From RGIG5327 sp045612485 (GTDB lineage Bacteria; Verrucomicrobiota; Lentisphaeria; Victivallales; UBA1829), in NCBI GenBank assembly GCA_045612485.1, contig JAZKZE010000118.1, forward strand, positions 1 through 30,463: a DNA stretch of 30,463 nt. Reading direction: 5' to 3'. Below are positions 1 to 7,448 of the stretch, in pieces; position 1 is the first letter of the stretch; every line of letters begins with the position of its first letter. The translations under genes and the position numbers were made by a program. The notes under the pieces were generated by a model. The model was not told the DNA's origin, ran no database searches, and saw only the letters and a list, made by a program, of their open reading frames with translations.

Positions 1-41
1 AATAACGATACACAATAATTTTCAAAAGAAAGGAAAAGAAA

Positions 42-668
42 ATGAAACACACTCTTATCGTTGCTCTCATGGCTGCTGCCGCATCTCTCATTGCAGCAGA
101 AGCTCCGAAAAAAGCTGAAGTCAAGCCCGCAGCAAAGGAAGCTGCCGCCAAACCTTCTGTCACAAAAGAAGCTGCCCTGAAAGCCGGTTTCGATGAAAAA
201 GTCTGGGGCAATCCTGAATTTGATAAAACATTTGTGATCAAGAAGACCTCATGGAAAATTGCTGATAATAAAGTACCTTCTTCCTGGTATGTTCTGGAAC
301 GCAACAAAGGGGAAAGAACTTTTGCAGTAGTTCCCCATGCTGACGGAAACGGTTCTTTTATCCGTATCAGCGGCGGTACTCTGGGAAAAGATTTGCGTAA
401 AGTAGGTGAAAAAAATACTTTCCATATCCGTTACAGAGGCAAAGGAAGCGGTTATCTTTATGTCATTCCCTACAACAAGAAGACCGGCAGCAATCTCAAA
501 AGCAGACTTTTCCATCATTTCAACAATGTGGATGTGAAAGAGTGGAAAGATGAAGTTTTTGAAGTAAATATGCCTGTTCACAAAGACGGTGAAAGACGGG
601 TTTTCTGGTTTACCGCTTTTGATAAATCCACTTTTGAGATCGATTCCATCTATCTTACAACAAAATAA
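42..668 (+). CDS. Small secreted protein, stand-alone copy of the DUF4838 protein's C-terminal domain
   Basis: A 208-residue protein with an N-terminal signal peptide (about residues 1-20, cleavage near AAEA). An Ala/Lys/Pro-rich linker (about 21-50) follows, then a compact domain (about 54-206). I see no catalytic motif. The domain aligns by eye with the last 150 residues of the next gene: VWGNPEF against LWKNGSF, VPSSW against APSGW, YRGKGSGYLYVIPYNKK against YKGKGTLVFYVYRYDKK, and IDSIYL against LDEVYL. The pattern suggests a carbohydrate-binding-like beta-sandwich, but that is inference. The start is supported by AAAGGA upstream. The gene lies 15 bases before the DUF4838 gene on the same strand, so the two are probably co-transcribed and act together outside the cytoplasm. 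The ligand is unknown. Confidence 0.85.
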   Translation: MKHTLIVALMAAAASLIAAEAPKKAEVKPAAKEAAAKPSVTKEAALKAGFDEKVWGNPEFDKTFVIKKTSWKIADNKVPSSWYVLERNKGERTFAVVPHADGNGSFIRISGGTLGKDLRKVGEKNTFHIRYRGKGSGYLYVIPYNKKTGSNLKSRLFHHFNNVDVKEWKDEVFEVNMPVHKDGERRVFWFTAFDKSTFEIDSIYLTTK

Positions 669-683
669 AACAAAAGGTCGAAA

Positions 684-3569
684 ATGAAAAGCAGATTGCT
701 CCTTTCCATTCTTTTCGCCGCCGGGGGGCTTTTCTCCCTGGAGGCAAAAGATTATGCCCTTGTGGACAATGGCAAAGTAAAAACCTCCATTGTCCTTACT
801 GACAAAAACTGTCCTGTGCAGAATCATGCCGCACAGGAACTGGCAGAATATCTCACGAAGATTTCCGGCAGTAAAGAGAAAGTCGCCATCGGTACAACCG
901 CCCTCAAAGGCACTTATCCCATCATCCTCAAACTGGATACGAAAGACAAGGCAAAAGCCGACGGATATACTCTCAATGCCACAGATAAAGGCATTACGGT
1001 AAGTGCCATCAATAAATTCGGGATTTTAAGCGGCTCTTACGCAATTCTCAAAGACAATACCTCCATTGTCTGGGTATTTCCCGGTGCAGATGGCGAATAC
1101 TTCAAAATCCAGCCCACAATCAAAGTAAAGAGCGGGAAAAAGACGGTGAACCCCTCCTTTACCCATCGTGATCTTTCTTTCCATGCCATGGCGGTAACAA
1201 GTCAGATCTTTGACACATGGAACTGGATGGCAAGAAACAATCTGCGGTACAGCGGTTATCAGTTCCACTTTACAGGAAAATATCCGGTTCTTACAAGAGA
1301 AATGAAAAAGCGGGATTTTTCATTGAATATCAATCCTGCCTTCTCCTGTCTGCTTTCCGGTTACACCTGGGGGGATAAGAGAAAAGAGCCTGCCATTGAC
1401 AAACTCTTCAACGAACATCCGGAATATTTCCCCCTGATCAACGGTAAACGCACCAAACTTACCGGACAAAAATATCAGCCCTGTACCAGCAATCCTGATG
1501 TGATCCGCATTTCCGCAAAAAATATTGTGGAAAATATGAAAAAGATTTATGCACTCGGCGGGGAAAAAGGTACTACTGTCGTATTCAATGATGACGGAAC
1601 CGGCTGGTGTCAGTGTGAAAACTGCAAAAAGATCGATACCCCCAGAGATAAAAAGAACGGCTTTGTTTCCAACCGTTTCTGGACATTCATGAATGCCATG
1701 GCTGCTGAAGTTGTCAAACTGGATAAAAAAGGCGAACTTTACGGTCTGGCATATCAGAACTTTGTTGCACATCCGGAAATAAAGATCCATCCCCGGGTGA
1801 CAGGGGCGATCCTGAGTTACAACCGCCTCTGCTACCGTCACAAAGTGGATGATCCGGATTGTATGCTCAACCGGCCTTTCCATTCCTATTATGAAGGCTG
1901 GGCGAAAAAAGGTATTACCCTTGTAGGAAGAGAAGAACTTGCCACCCACGGCAATCATTTCCAGCCTGCGGAGGAAACCTATGTACATCTGCTGAAATAT
2001 TACAAAAAGAAAAATTTCGGCGGAACCCACATTGCCATTGCCCCTCCGGACGGATGGTATGCAAAACGCAATGAAAAAAGTGCAAAAAAACAGTGGAGAA
2101 GTATGTGGCAGACCATGTATCTGCACGCTCTCTATCTGTGGGACATCAATACAGACTACAACAAAGTCTATGAAAAGATGAACTCCTGCTATTACGGCAA
2201 GGGCTGGGAAGGCGGTATGAAAAAATTCCGTAAACTTCTCAACGAAACCGCTCACAGCACTCCCGGTTGTTTCGGTCACGGATTTTCTGCTCCCCTGGGC
2301 AGACTTCTGGATAAACCCCTTGTGAAAGAAAGACTGCTCCAGTATCTGGAAGATGCAAAAAAAGCCGCAGCAAAAGATCCGGATAAAAGAGCTTTGGCAC
2401 ATGTGGAATTCGATACGGAAAGATTCCGGGAAACATGGCTTAAAGAAAGAGAAGCCTATGTGAAAAATTACCGGGAACTGCGTGCTTATGAAAAGACCGC
2501 TCCCATCAAAATCGACGGAAATCTGGATGATAAGGACTGGAAAAATGCCGACATCATCTCCCAGTTCAAAGACAGGTTCGATACCTCCAAACTTGCAGAA
2601 TATCAGACCTTTATGCGGGTGGTCTATGAACCCGAATACTTCTACTTTGCCGCAGAAATGGTAGAGCCGGATGTAAAGAATATTGAAACAAAGGTCACCA
2701 AACGCGATGGTGCGGTTTGGGGGGATGATACCATTGAACTCTTCCTTTCCCATCCGGATATGGGGTCAACCTACTATCAGTTCATCATCAATTCCGCAGG
2801 AACGGTCTATGACAGAAAAGGCTTCCCCGGCGAACTGGGCGATCCCTCTTTCAATGCGGATATTCAGCTGAAAACAAAAATTCTGAAAGACCGCTGGGTG
2901 GTGGAAGGCCGTATCCCCACAGCACAGCTGGGGGAAAAGTGCTTTACCGGTCAGAGCTGGAAGATGAATGTACTGCGGGTACGGAAACCCAAAGGCAAAC
3001 AGGGGGTAGGTTCCACCCTTTCCGGCGGAGCCCCCTTTGATACCGGAAGTTTCCTTTCCATCGCCTTCTCCGGCAAACGGGGCATTGCCGCCTCCTTGCA
3101 TGAAGCGGACAACCGCCTCTGGAAGAATGGTTCTTTCAATGAACAAGCCAAACGCCCCAACAGGAATTTCAAGGACGGGAAAGCTCCCTCCGGCTGGGGA
3201 TTCGGCAAATATAAAGGCGGTTCTCTTGCCTGGGAACCCATTGCCCCCGGAAGTCCCAATAAGGTTTTTCACGGTGTCAACTGCCGTATTATGAACGACA
3301 TTGTATCCAAAGCCAAAAACTTCAAGGTCAATTACCGTTACAAAGGTAAAGGTACTCTGGTGTTCTACGTTTACCGTTATGACAAAAAGAACCGCAACCG
3401 TCCCTCCAAGATCATTCATCAGGTGAAAGTGGATGCCAAAGACTGGACAAACGGTAAGTTTGAATATGTCAATCCTGCGGAAGATGCCACAGAGCGTCAG
3501 GTTTTTGCTCTGCATCTGTACGGGGACTTCTATCTTGATGAAGTATATCTTGCTCCCACAGGCAAATAA
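684..3569 (+). CDS. Secreted DUF4838-domain protein with CBM9-like and C-terminal domains (putative glycoside hydrolase)
   Basis: A 961-residue protein with a signal peptide (about 1-21). Residues 22-150 resemble the N-terminal domain found in front of alpha-glucuronidase-type barrels. Residues 155-590 match DUF4838, including NDDGTGWCQCENC at 302-314, whose closely spaced cysteines are typical of the family. Residues 605-797 look like a family 9-type carbohydrate-binding module (IDGNLDDKDW, then WGDDTIELFL). Residues 811-957 repeat the domain of the preceding small gene. DUF4838 proteins are common in Lentisphaerota, Planctomycetes and Bacteroidetes polysaccharide loci. Their reaction is mostly not established, so hydrolysis of a glycan is inference. 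AAAGGTC precedes the ATG, and a hairpin follows the gene. Confidence 0.88.
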   Translation: MKSRLLLSILFAAGGLFSLEAKDYALVDNGKVKTSIVLTDKNCPVQNHAAQELAEYLTKISGSKEKVAIGTTALKGTYPIILKLDTKDKAKADGYTLNATDKGITVSAINKFGILSGSYAILKDNTSIVWVFPGADGEYFKIQPTIKVKSGKKTVNPSFTHRDLSFHAMAVTSQIFDTWNWMARNNLRYSGYQFHFTGKYPVLTREMKKRDFSLNINPAFSCLLSGYTWGDKRKEPAIDKLFNEHPEYFPLINGKRTKLTGQKYQPCTSNPDVIRISAKNIVENMKKIYALGGEKGTTVVFNDDGTGWCQCENCKKIDTPRDKKNGFVSNRFWTFMNAMAAEVVKLDKKGELYGLAYQNFVAHPEIKIHPRVTGAILSYNRLCYRHKVDDPDCMLNRPFHSYYEGWAKKGITLVGREELATHGNHFQPAEETYVHLLKYYKKKNFGGTHIAIAPPDGWYAKRNEKSAKKQWRSMWQTMYLHALYLWDINTDYNKVYEKMNSCYYGKGWEGGMKKFRKLLNETAHSTPGCFGHGFSAPLGRLLDKPLVKERLLQYLEDAKKAAAKDPDKRALAHVEFDTERFRETWLKEREAYVKNYRELRAYEKTAPIKIDGNLDDKDWKNADIISQFKDRFDTSKLAEYQTFMRVVYEPEYFYFAAEMVEPDVKNIETKVTKRDGAVWGDDTIELFLSHPDMGSTYYQFIINSAGTVYDRKGFPGELGDPSFNADIQLKTKILKDRWVVEGRIPTAQLGEKCFTGQSWKMNVLRVRKPKGKQGVGSTLSGGAPFDTGSFLSIAFSGKRGIAASLHEADNRLWKNGSFNEQAKRPNRNFKDGKAPSGWGFGKYKGGSLAWEPIAPGSPNKVFHGVNCRIMNDIVSKAKNFKVNYRYKGKGTLVFYVYRYDKKNRNRPSKIIHQVKVDAKDWTNGKFEYVNPAEDATERQVFALHLYGDFYLDEVYLAPTGK

Positions 3570-3597
3570 AAAAATCAAGAGAAAAAAATAATGATAG

Positions 3598-3641
3598 AAA
3601 TATGCTTTTTACTTGCAATGAGGTAGAAAGCATATTTTTTT
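3598..3641 (+). terminator. Hairpin with T-run between the DUF4838 gene and the SGNH run
   Basis: Arms at 3598-3612 and 3623-3637 pair over 15 bases with one G-T wobble, enclosing a 10-base loop, and a T-run continues to 3641. The ribosome binding site GGAG (3642-3645) of the next gene follows immediately. The hairpin could therefore be a terminator, an attenuator or a mRNA-stabilising structure in front of the SGNH genes. No convincing promoter was seen between hairpin and gene. Confidence 0.7.
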
Positions 3642-3650
3642 GGAGAAAAA

Positions 3651-4481
3651 ATGAGTAAAAAATCAATTTTATTGCTTCTTGTATCTTTTGCCGCATTTTC
3701 CTTAACGGCACAGATCAAAGTCAAAGATAAAGAAAGCATTGCCTTTGCCGGAGATAAAACTATTGTTGCCGGTAAAGGAAGCAGAGTATATAAAGGATAT
3801 ATGAATCTTGTTGCAGACGCATTGAAAAGTTCTGCAATCAAGGTAAAAACTCTTTCCTGCGGCGTTTCCAATGATACTGCCGCAAGTTTCTGTAAAAGGA
3901 TGCCTAAAGCTGTCCTTGCCAAAAAGCCGCAGTGGATGATTTTGAGCCTGGGAATCAATGATGCTTTTTCCAAAAAGACAAATCTGGAAGAGTTTAAGAA
4001 AAATGTCATTTCCATTCTGGATCTTGCCGGAAAAAGCGGACTGAAAGTTATTGTGCTTACCACGATCCCTTATGGGGAGGTACTTGCAGATGCCAATAAT
4101 AAGAAACTTGTTCCCTATAATGATTTTCTGCGGGAAGAGGCAAAAAACCGTTCCCTTCTTCTTGCGGATGTAAACAAGGCTTTTGTTGAAGAACTTGCAA
4201 AGAAGGAACTTGCCGACATTCCAAGCGGGAAACTTCTTCTCCACAATACTTCCATAAATGGCAGAGGACATTTTGTCATCGCTTCCGTCATTCTGGAATC
4301 AATGGGATTTCCCAAAGAAAAAATTGCTTCTTTCCGCACGCAATGGGAAGAAAAATATCCTGCTGCAAGTATTTACCTTAACATCAATTTTTCTGAATTT
4401 GTCACTGCCGGAAAAGAGGGTGCAAAGAAAAATATGGGCGTAAAAGAGTATATTGCCGATACGGTAAAGAATGTGAAATAA
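3651..4481 (+). CDS. Secreted SGNH-hydrolase-fold protein with the catalytic triad lost (pseudoenzyme)
   Basis: A 276-residue protein with a signal peptide (about 1-20). It is clearly paralogous to the next gene along its length: KKPQWM then GIND against GAND, a shared INGRGH/LNGFGH region, and a shared KNMxVxxY tail. The active-site residues differ. Block I reads GDK (34-36) instead of GDS, so the nucleophile Ser is Lys36. Block V reads HNTS (198-201) instead of DGTH, so Asp and His are replaced by His and Ser. The oxyanion-hole residues Gly71 and Asn103 remain. The frame is intact, so this looks like a retained non-catalytic protein, perhaps a binder or partner of its neighbour, rather than decay. 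GGAG with 5-base spacing precedes the ATG. It is 15 bases from the next gene. Confidence 0.88.
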   Translation: MSKKSILLLLVSFAAFSLTAQIKVKDKESIAFAGDKTIVAGKGSRVYKGYMNLVADALKSSAIKVKTLSCGVSNDTAASFCKRMPKAVLAKKPQWMILSLGINDAFSKKTNLEEFKKNVISILDLAGKSGLKVIVLTTIPYGEVLADANNKKLVPYNDFLREEAKNRSLLLADVNKAFVEELAKKELADIPSGKLLLHNTSINGRGHFVIASVILESMGFPKEKIASFRTQWEEKYPAASIYLNINFSEFVTAGKEGAKKNMGVKEYIADTVKNVK

Positions 4482-4496
4482 GGGGAGTATTTTAAG

Positions 4497-5315
4497 ATGA
4501 AAAAAATATTTTTTGTACTTTCAATGATCGTTTCCTTTACCCTTTCTGCTGCTGTCATCAACATAAAAGACGGGGAAACTGTTGCTTTTCTGGGAGATTC
4601 CATCACCCAGTTGGGCGGCTGGCAATGGCCCTATACCGGGTATATCCATCTTGTGTATGACGGTTTGAAAACAAAAGGAGTCAACATCAAATTCATCCGG
4701 GCGGGTGTAAGCGGACATCATTCCACTCAGATGCTCAAAAGACAGAAAAAAGATGTATTGGATAAAAAGCCCCAGTGGATGTTCCTCTGTACCGGAGCAA
4801 ATGATATGGCATTTAATATACCCATGGATACATTTAAAAAGAATATCATTCAAATGGCGGAGAATGCAAAAAAAGCCAATATCAAAGTAGTTCTTATGAC
4901 CTCTGTCCCCCGGGAAAAAAGTGAGGCCCGCAATAAGAAATTGATGCCTTACATTGATTTTGTCCGTACTTATGCGAATGAAAACAATATCTATTTTGTG
5001 GATGTTTATAAAGCCATGAAAGATACTGCCAACAGTCCGGAATTTTCCCATATCAAAGGGATCCGGTTAAGTTATGACGGGACGCATTTAAATGGATTCG
5101 GCCATATCGTTATGGCTTGTGCCATTCTCAAAGAGTGTGGCGTACCGGAAAAAACTCTTGCGGAACTGAAGAAAAAATGGACAAATGATAAGAGATACGC
5201 TCTGGAAAACTTTATTCCTGTCACTTCAAAAGAGCAGATCGCCATCCATAAGGCTGCCAAAGCCAAAAATATGAGCGTGGAAAAATATCTCAAAACTCTT
5301 TTTAAAGGAAAATAA
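4497..5315 (+). CDS. Secreted SGNH/GDSL hydrolase, probable carbohydrate esterase
   Basis: A 272-residue protein with a signal peptide (about 1-19). All SGNH blocks are in canonical order: FLGDSIT (Ser35), RAGVSG (Gly70), GAND (Asn102), and DGTHLN (Asp194, His197). A C-terminal helical tail (about 225-272) is shared with the preceding inactive paralogue. Family members remove acetyl or other acyl groups from sugars or lipids. Given the glycan-degrading neighbours, deacetylation of a polysaccharide or oligosaccharide is the best guess, but the substrate is not shown by the sequence. GGGGAG precedes the ATG. It is the second gene of a four-gene run, 10 bases from the next start. Confidence 0.9.
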   Translation: MKKIFFVLSMIVSFTLSAAVINIKDGETVAFLGDSITQLGGWQWPYTGYIHLVYDGLKTKGVNIKFIRAGVSGHHSTQMLKRQKKDVLDKKPQWMFLCTGANDMAFNIPMDTFKKNIIQMAENAKKANIKVVLMTSVPREKSEARNKKLMPYIDFVRTYANENNIYFVDVYKAMKDTANSPEFSHIKGIRLSYDGTHLNGFGHIVMACAILKECGVPEKTLAELKKKWTNDKRYALENFIPVTSKEQIAIHKAAKAKNMSVEKYLKTLFKGK

Positions 5316-5325
5316 GAGGATATAT

Positions 5326-6000
5326 ATGCAATTATCAAGAGTTTGCATACCTGCTCCCAAAATCGAAGAAGATGCCTACGACTGGTGGAAACGCCACGAA
5401 TGCAAAAAAGAGTGGAGCAGAAATAATAAGGCAAAAGTCATTTTTTTCGGTGACTCCAATACCCATTACTGGTCAAAGGAGGATGGGATCAATTACGGGG
5501 AAGACTCCTGGGATGAACTTTTTGCCGGAAAAGATGTATTGAATATGGGGTACGGTTTCGACCGTATCCAGAATGTATTGTGGCACATTGAAAATGGGGA
5601 GGTGGACGGTCAGGAGCCGGGCCTTGCGGTGCTGCTTATAGGATCGAACCATTTCACTGTGACAAAGAATTATTCCGGGGATACGCCGGAAGAAACAGCG
5701 TACGGGATAAAGTTTCTTGCGGAAAAGATCCATGAGAAATTTCCTTCCGCCCACCTTGTTGTCATGGAACTCCTCCCCAGCGGACACCGTTATGATAAAA
5801 AAATGGCAGTCAACCGTATTTTACGGGAGATCATTCCGGGTATTCCGGATACGGAACTTATTGATGTTTCCCCGGCATTTATGGATGCTGACGGCAATGT
5901 GGATCCTCAATATTTCAGAAAAGATATGTGTCATCTTTGCAGAAAAGGCTATATGCTCTGGTATAATGCCATAAAAGAGATACTTGAAAAATATATTTAA
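5326..6000 (+). CDS. Cytoplasmic SGNH hydrolase, tandem copy 1
   Basis: A 224-residue protein without signal peptide, resembling the PAF-acetylhydrolase-type branch of SGNH hydrolases. Block I is FFGDSNTHYW (Ser near residue 43), block II MGYGFDR, block III GSNH, and block V DMCHLCRKGY. All catalytic positions are present, though block III has His where the second copy has Asn. Lacking an export signal, it should act on an intracellular acylated compound, for instance an imported acetylated sugar; this is inference. It has the same length as the following copy and is highly similar in the first 95 and last 35 residues, indicating tandem duplication. Confidence 0.9.
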   Translation: MQLSRVCIPAPKIEEDAYDWWKRHECKKEWSRNNKAKVIFFGDSNTHYWSKEDGINYGEDSWDELFAGKDVLNMGYGFDRIQNVLWHIENGEVDGQEPGLAVLLIGSNHFTVTKNYSGDTPEETAYGIKFLAEKIHEKFPSAHLVVMELLPSGHRYDKKMAVNRILREIIPGIPDTELIDVSPAFMDADGNVDPQYFRKDMCHLCRKGYMLWYNAIKEILEKYI

Positions 6001-6019
6001 CAAACATTTGGAGAAAAAA

Positions 6020-6694
6020 ATGGGACTTATCAGAACTTGTATTCCCGCGTCAAAAATCGAAAATGATGCTTATGACTGGTGGAAACGCCATGAAAGCAAA
6101 AAAGAGTGGAGCAAAACAAACAAAGCAAAGGCAATCTTTTTCGGCGATTCCATCACCCACTTCTGGTCAAAGGAGGATAATATCAATTATGGCGAAGATT
6201 CCTGGGATGAATTTTTTGCCGGAAAAGATGTATTGAATATGGGGTATGGCTGTGACCGTATCCAGAATACATTGTGGCACATCGAGGCAGGGGAGGTGGA
6301 TAATCAATCTCCTGCCGTTATCGTGGTCAATATCGGAACCAACAATTTTTCCGCTACAAACAATTATCCCGGGGATAATGAGGAAGATACGGCTGAAGGG
6401 ATAAAATTTCTTGCAGAAAAACTCCGTGCAAAATTCCCCTCCGCCCATATCGTTATCATGGGGATACTGCCCAGAGGCGGCAGATTGGAGAAAATCAGAA
6501 AGGTCAATGCCATTTTGCAGAAGACTATCCCCCTCCTTCCCAATACGGAATTTGTGGATGCAGAAAAAGGTTTTCTGGATGAAAACGGTGAAATCGATCC
6601 CCGGTATTACAGAAAGGATCTGTGTCATCTTTGCAGAAAAGGCTATATGGTGTGGTATGCGGCAATAAAGGATATTCTTGCAAAATATCTCTGA
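6020..6694 (+). CDS. Cytoplasmic SGNH hydrolase, tandem copy 2
   Basis: A 224-residue protein when started at the ATG at 6020, which has GGAG 6 bases upstream. An in-frame ATG at 5984 lies inside the preceding gene and is less likely; the chosen start also gives the same length as copy 1. Blocks are FFGDSITHFW, MGYGCDR, GTNN and DLCHLCRKGY, so it appears catalytically complete. It differs from copy 1 mostly in the middle third, where substrate-contacting loops would be expected, which hints at divergence in substrate. It is the last gene of the SGNH run; a strong terminator follows after 27 bases. Confidence 0.9.
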   Translation: MGLIRTCIPASKIENDAYDWWKRHESKKEWSKTNKAKAIFFGDSITHFWSKEDNINYGEDSWDEFFAGKDVLNMGYGCDRIQNTLWHIEAGEVDNQSPAVIVVNIGTNNFSATNNYPGDNEEDTAEGIKFLAEKLRAKFPSAHIVIMGILPRGGRLEKIRKVNAILQKTIPLLPNTEFVDAEKGFLDENGEIDPRYYRKDLCHLCRKGYMVWYAAIKDILAKYL

Positions 6695-6721
6695 AAAATC
6701 TTTTATTACAGATCTTTTTAT

Positions 6722-6761
6722 AAAAGTTCTTCCATTTTACAATATGGAGGAACTTTTTTTT
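6722..6761 (+). terminator. Rho-independent terminator of the SGNH run
   Basis: Arms 6722-6735 and 6744-6757 form a 14-base stem with one wobble pair and an 8-base loop, followed by a T-run. It closes the four-gene SGNH run. Confidence 0.85.
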
Positions 6762-6805
6762 ATGGTAAAATGTCTATTCTTTCAACAAGGGAAAGTGAGG
6801 TGGAT

Positions 6806-7348
6806 ATGAAGAAAAAAAGTTTTTTACAGCGTATTTTCAGCATTTTTACAGCGGCAGGATGTGTTTTACTTTTTTCTTCCTGTAAGGGAGAAAAAAGCAA
6901 TCTGGAACCTGTAAGCAATTTTGATGTGGAAAAGTATATGGGATCCTGGTATGAAATTGCCAGAACGCCCAATCCTTTTGAAAAAGATCTTTCTTCAGTG
7001 AAAGCAATTTACACACTTGAAAAAGATGGTTCGGTAAAGGTCATCAACAGCGGGATCCTTCCGGACGGTAAAAGAAAAACCATTGCCGGAAAAGCCCTTA
7101 TGGATGGTAAGGCAGGGGAGGGGCTTCTGAAAGTTTCCTTTTTCCGGCCCTTTTACGGGGAATATAAAATCGTGAAATTATCGCCTCAATATAAATACAG
7201 TATCGTTGTATCCGGCAGAAAATATATGTGGATACTTTCCCGGACGCCCCGTCTGACGTTGCAGGATGAAAAAGAAGTCCTTTCCTTTCTGGAAAAACAT
7301 TCTTTCAGGGAGATGGATCTGATATGGGAACAGAAAGAAAAAAAATGA
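6806..7348 (+). CDS. blc: Blc-like lipocalin, lipoprotein
   Basis: A 180-residue lipoprotein. The signal peptide ends in a lipobox LFSSC (Cys near residue 29), so it should be lipid-anchored, probably in the outer membrane. The lipocalin domain starts with YMGSWYEIAR, the conserved GxWY motif of bacterial Blc proteins. It continues through an eight-strand pattern to YMWILSRTP, another Blc signature, near the C-terminus. Blc-type lipocalins bind fatty acids or lysophospholipids in a barrel and are linked to envelope stress. The ATG at 6806 is preferred over one 36 bases earlier because GAGGTGG lies just in front and the lipoprotein signal begins there. It appears to be a single-gene unit. Confidence 0.88.
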   Translation: MKKKSFLQRIFSIFTAAGCVLLFSSCKGEKSNLEPVSNFDVEKYMGSWYEIARTPNPFEKDLSSVKAIYTLEKDGSVKVINSGILPDGKRKTIAGKALMDGKAGEGLLKVSFFRPFYGEYKIVKLSPQYKYSIVVSGRKYMWILSRTPRLTLQDEKEVLSFLEKHSFREMDLIWEQKEKK

Positions 7349-7359
7349 AATAATCTTTT

Positions 7360-7378
7360 CAGTATTCATAGAATACTG
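7360..7378 (+). terminator. Short hairpin after the lipocalin gene
   Basis: A perfect 8-base stem (7360-7367 with 7371-7378) and a 3-base loop, 11 bases after the stop. Only three T follow, so termination may be weak. Confidence 0.45.
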
Positions 7379-7379
7379 T

Positions 7380-7409
7380 TTGAAAAAAATCCTTTCGGGT
7401 GTATGTTAT
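7380..7409 (+). promoter_or_regulatory. Candidate promoter for the ceramidase-like gene
   Basis: TTGAAA (7380-7385) followed, after 16 to 18 bases, by TATGTT or TGTTAT. Both -10 options match the consensus at only 4 of 6 positions, so the call is tentative. Confidence 0.25.
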
Positions 7410-7448
7410 GTAAGAGAATACCAGTAACTCAAAAGAAAGGATTTTTTT

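Noticed and set aside
1320..2753. - strand open frame of 477 codons inside the DUF4838 gene
   Set aside because: Opposite a secreted protein with recognisable domains; the translation has no motif, and the open frame follows from the codon bias of the real gene.
5984..6019. Earlier start for the second cytoplasmic SGNH copy
   Set aside because: It lies within the preceding gene, lacks a ribosome binding site and would add 12 residues absent from the paralogue.
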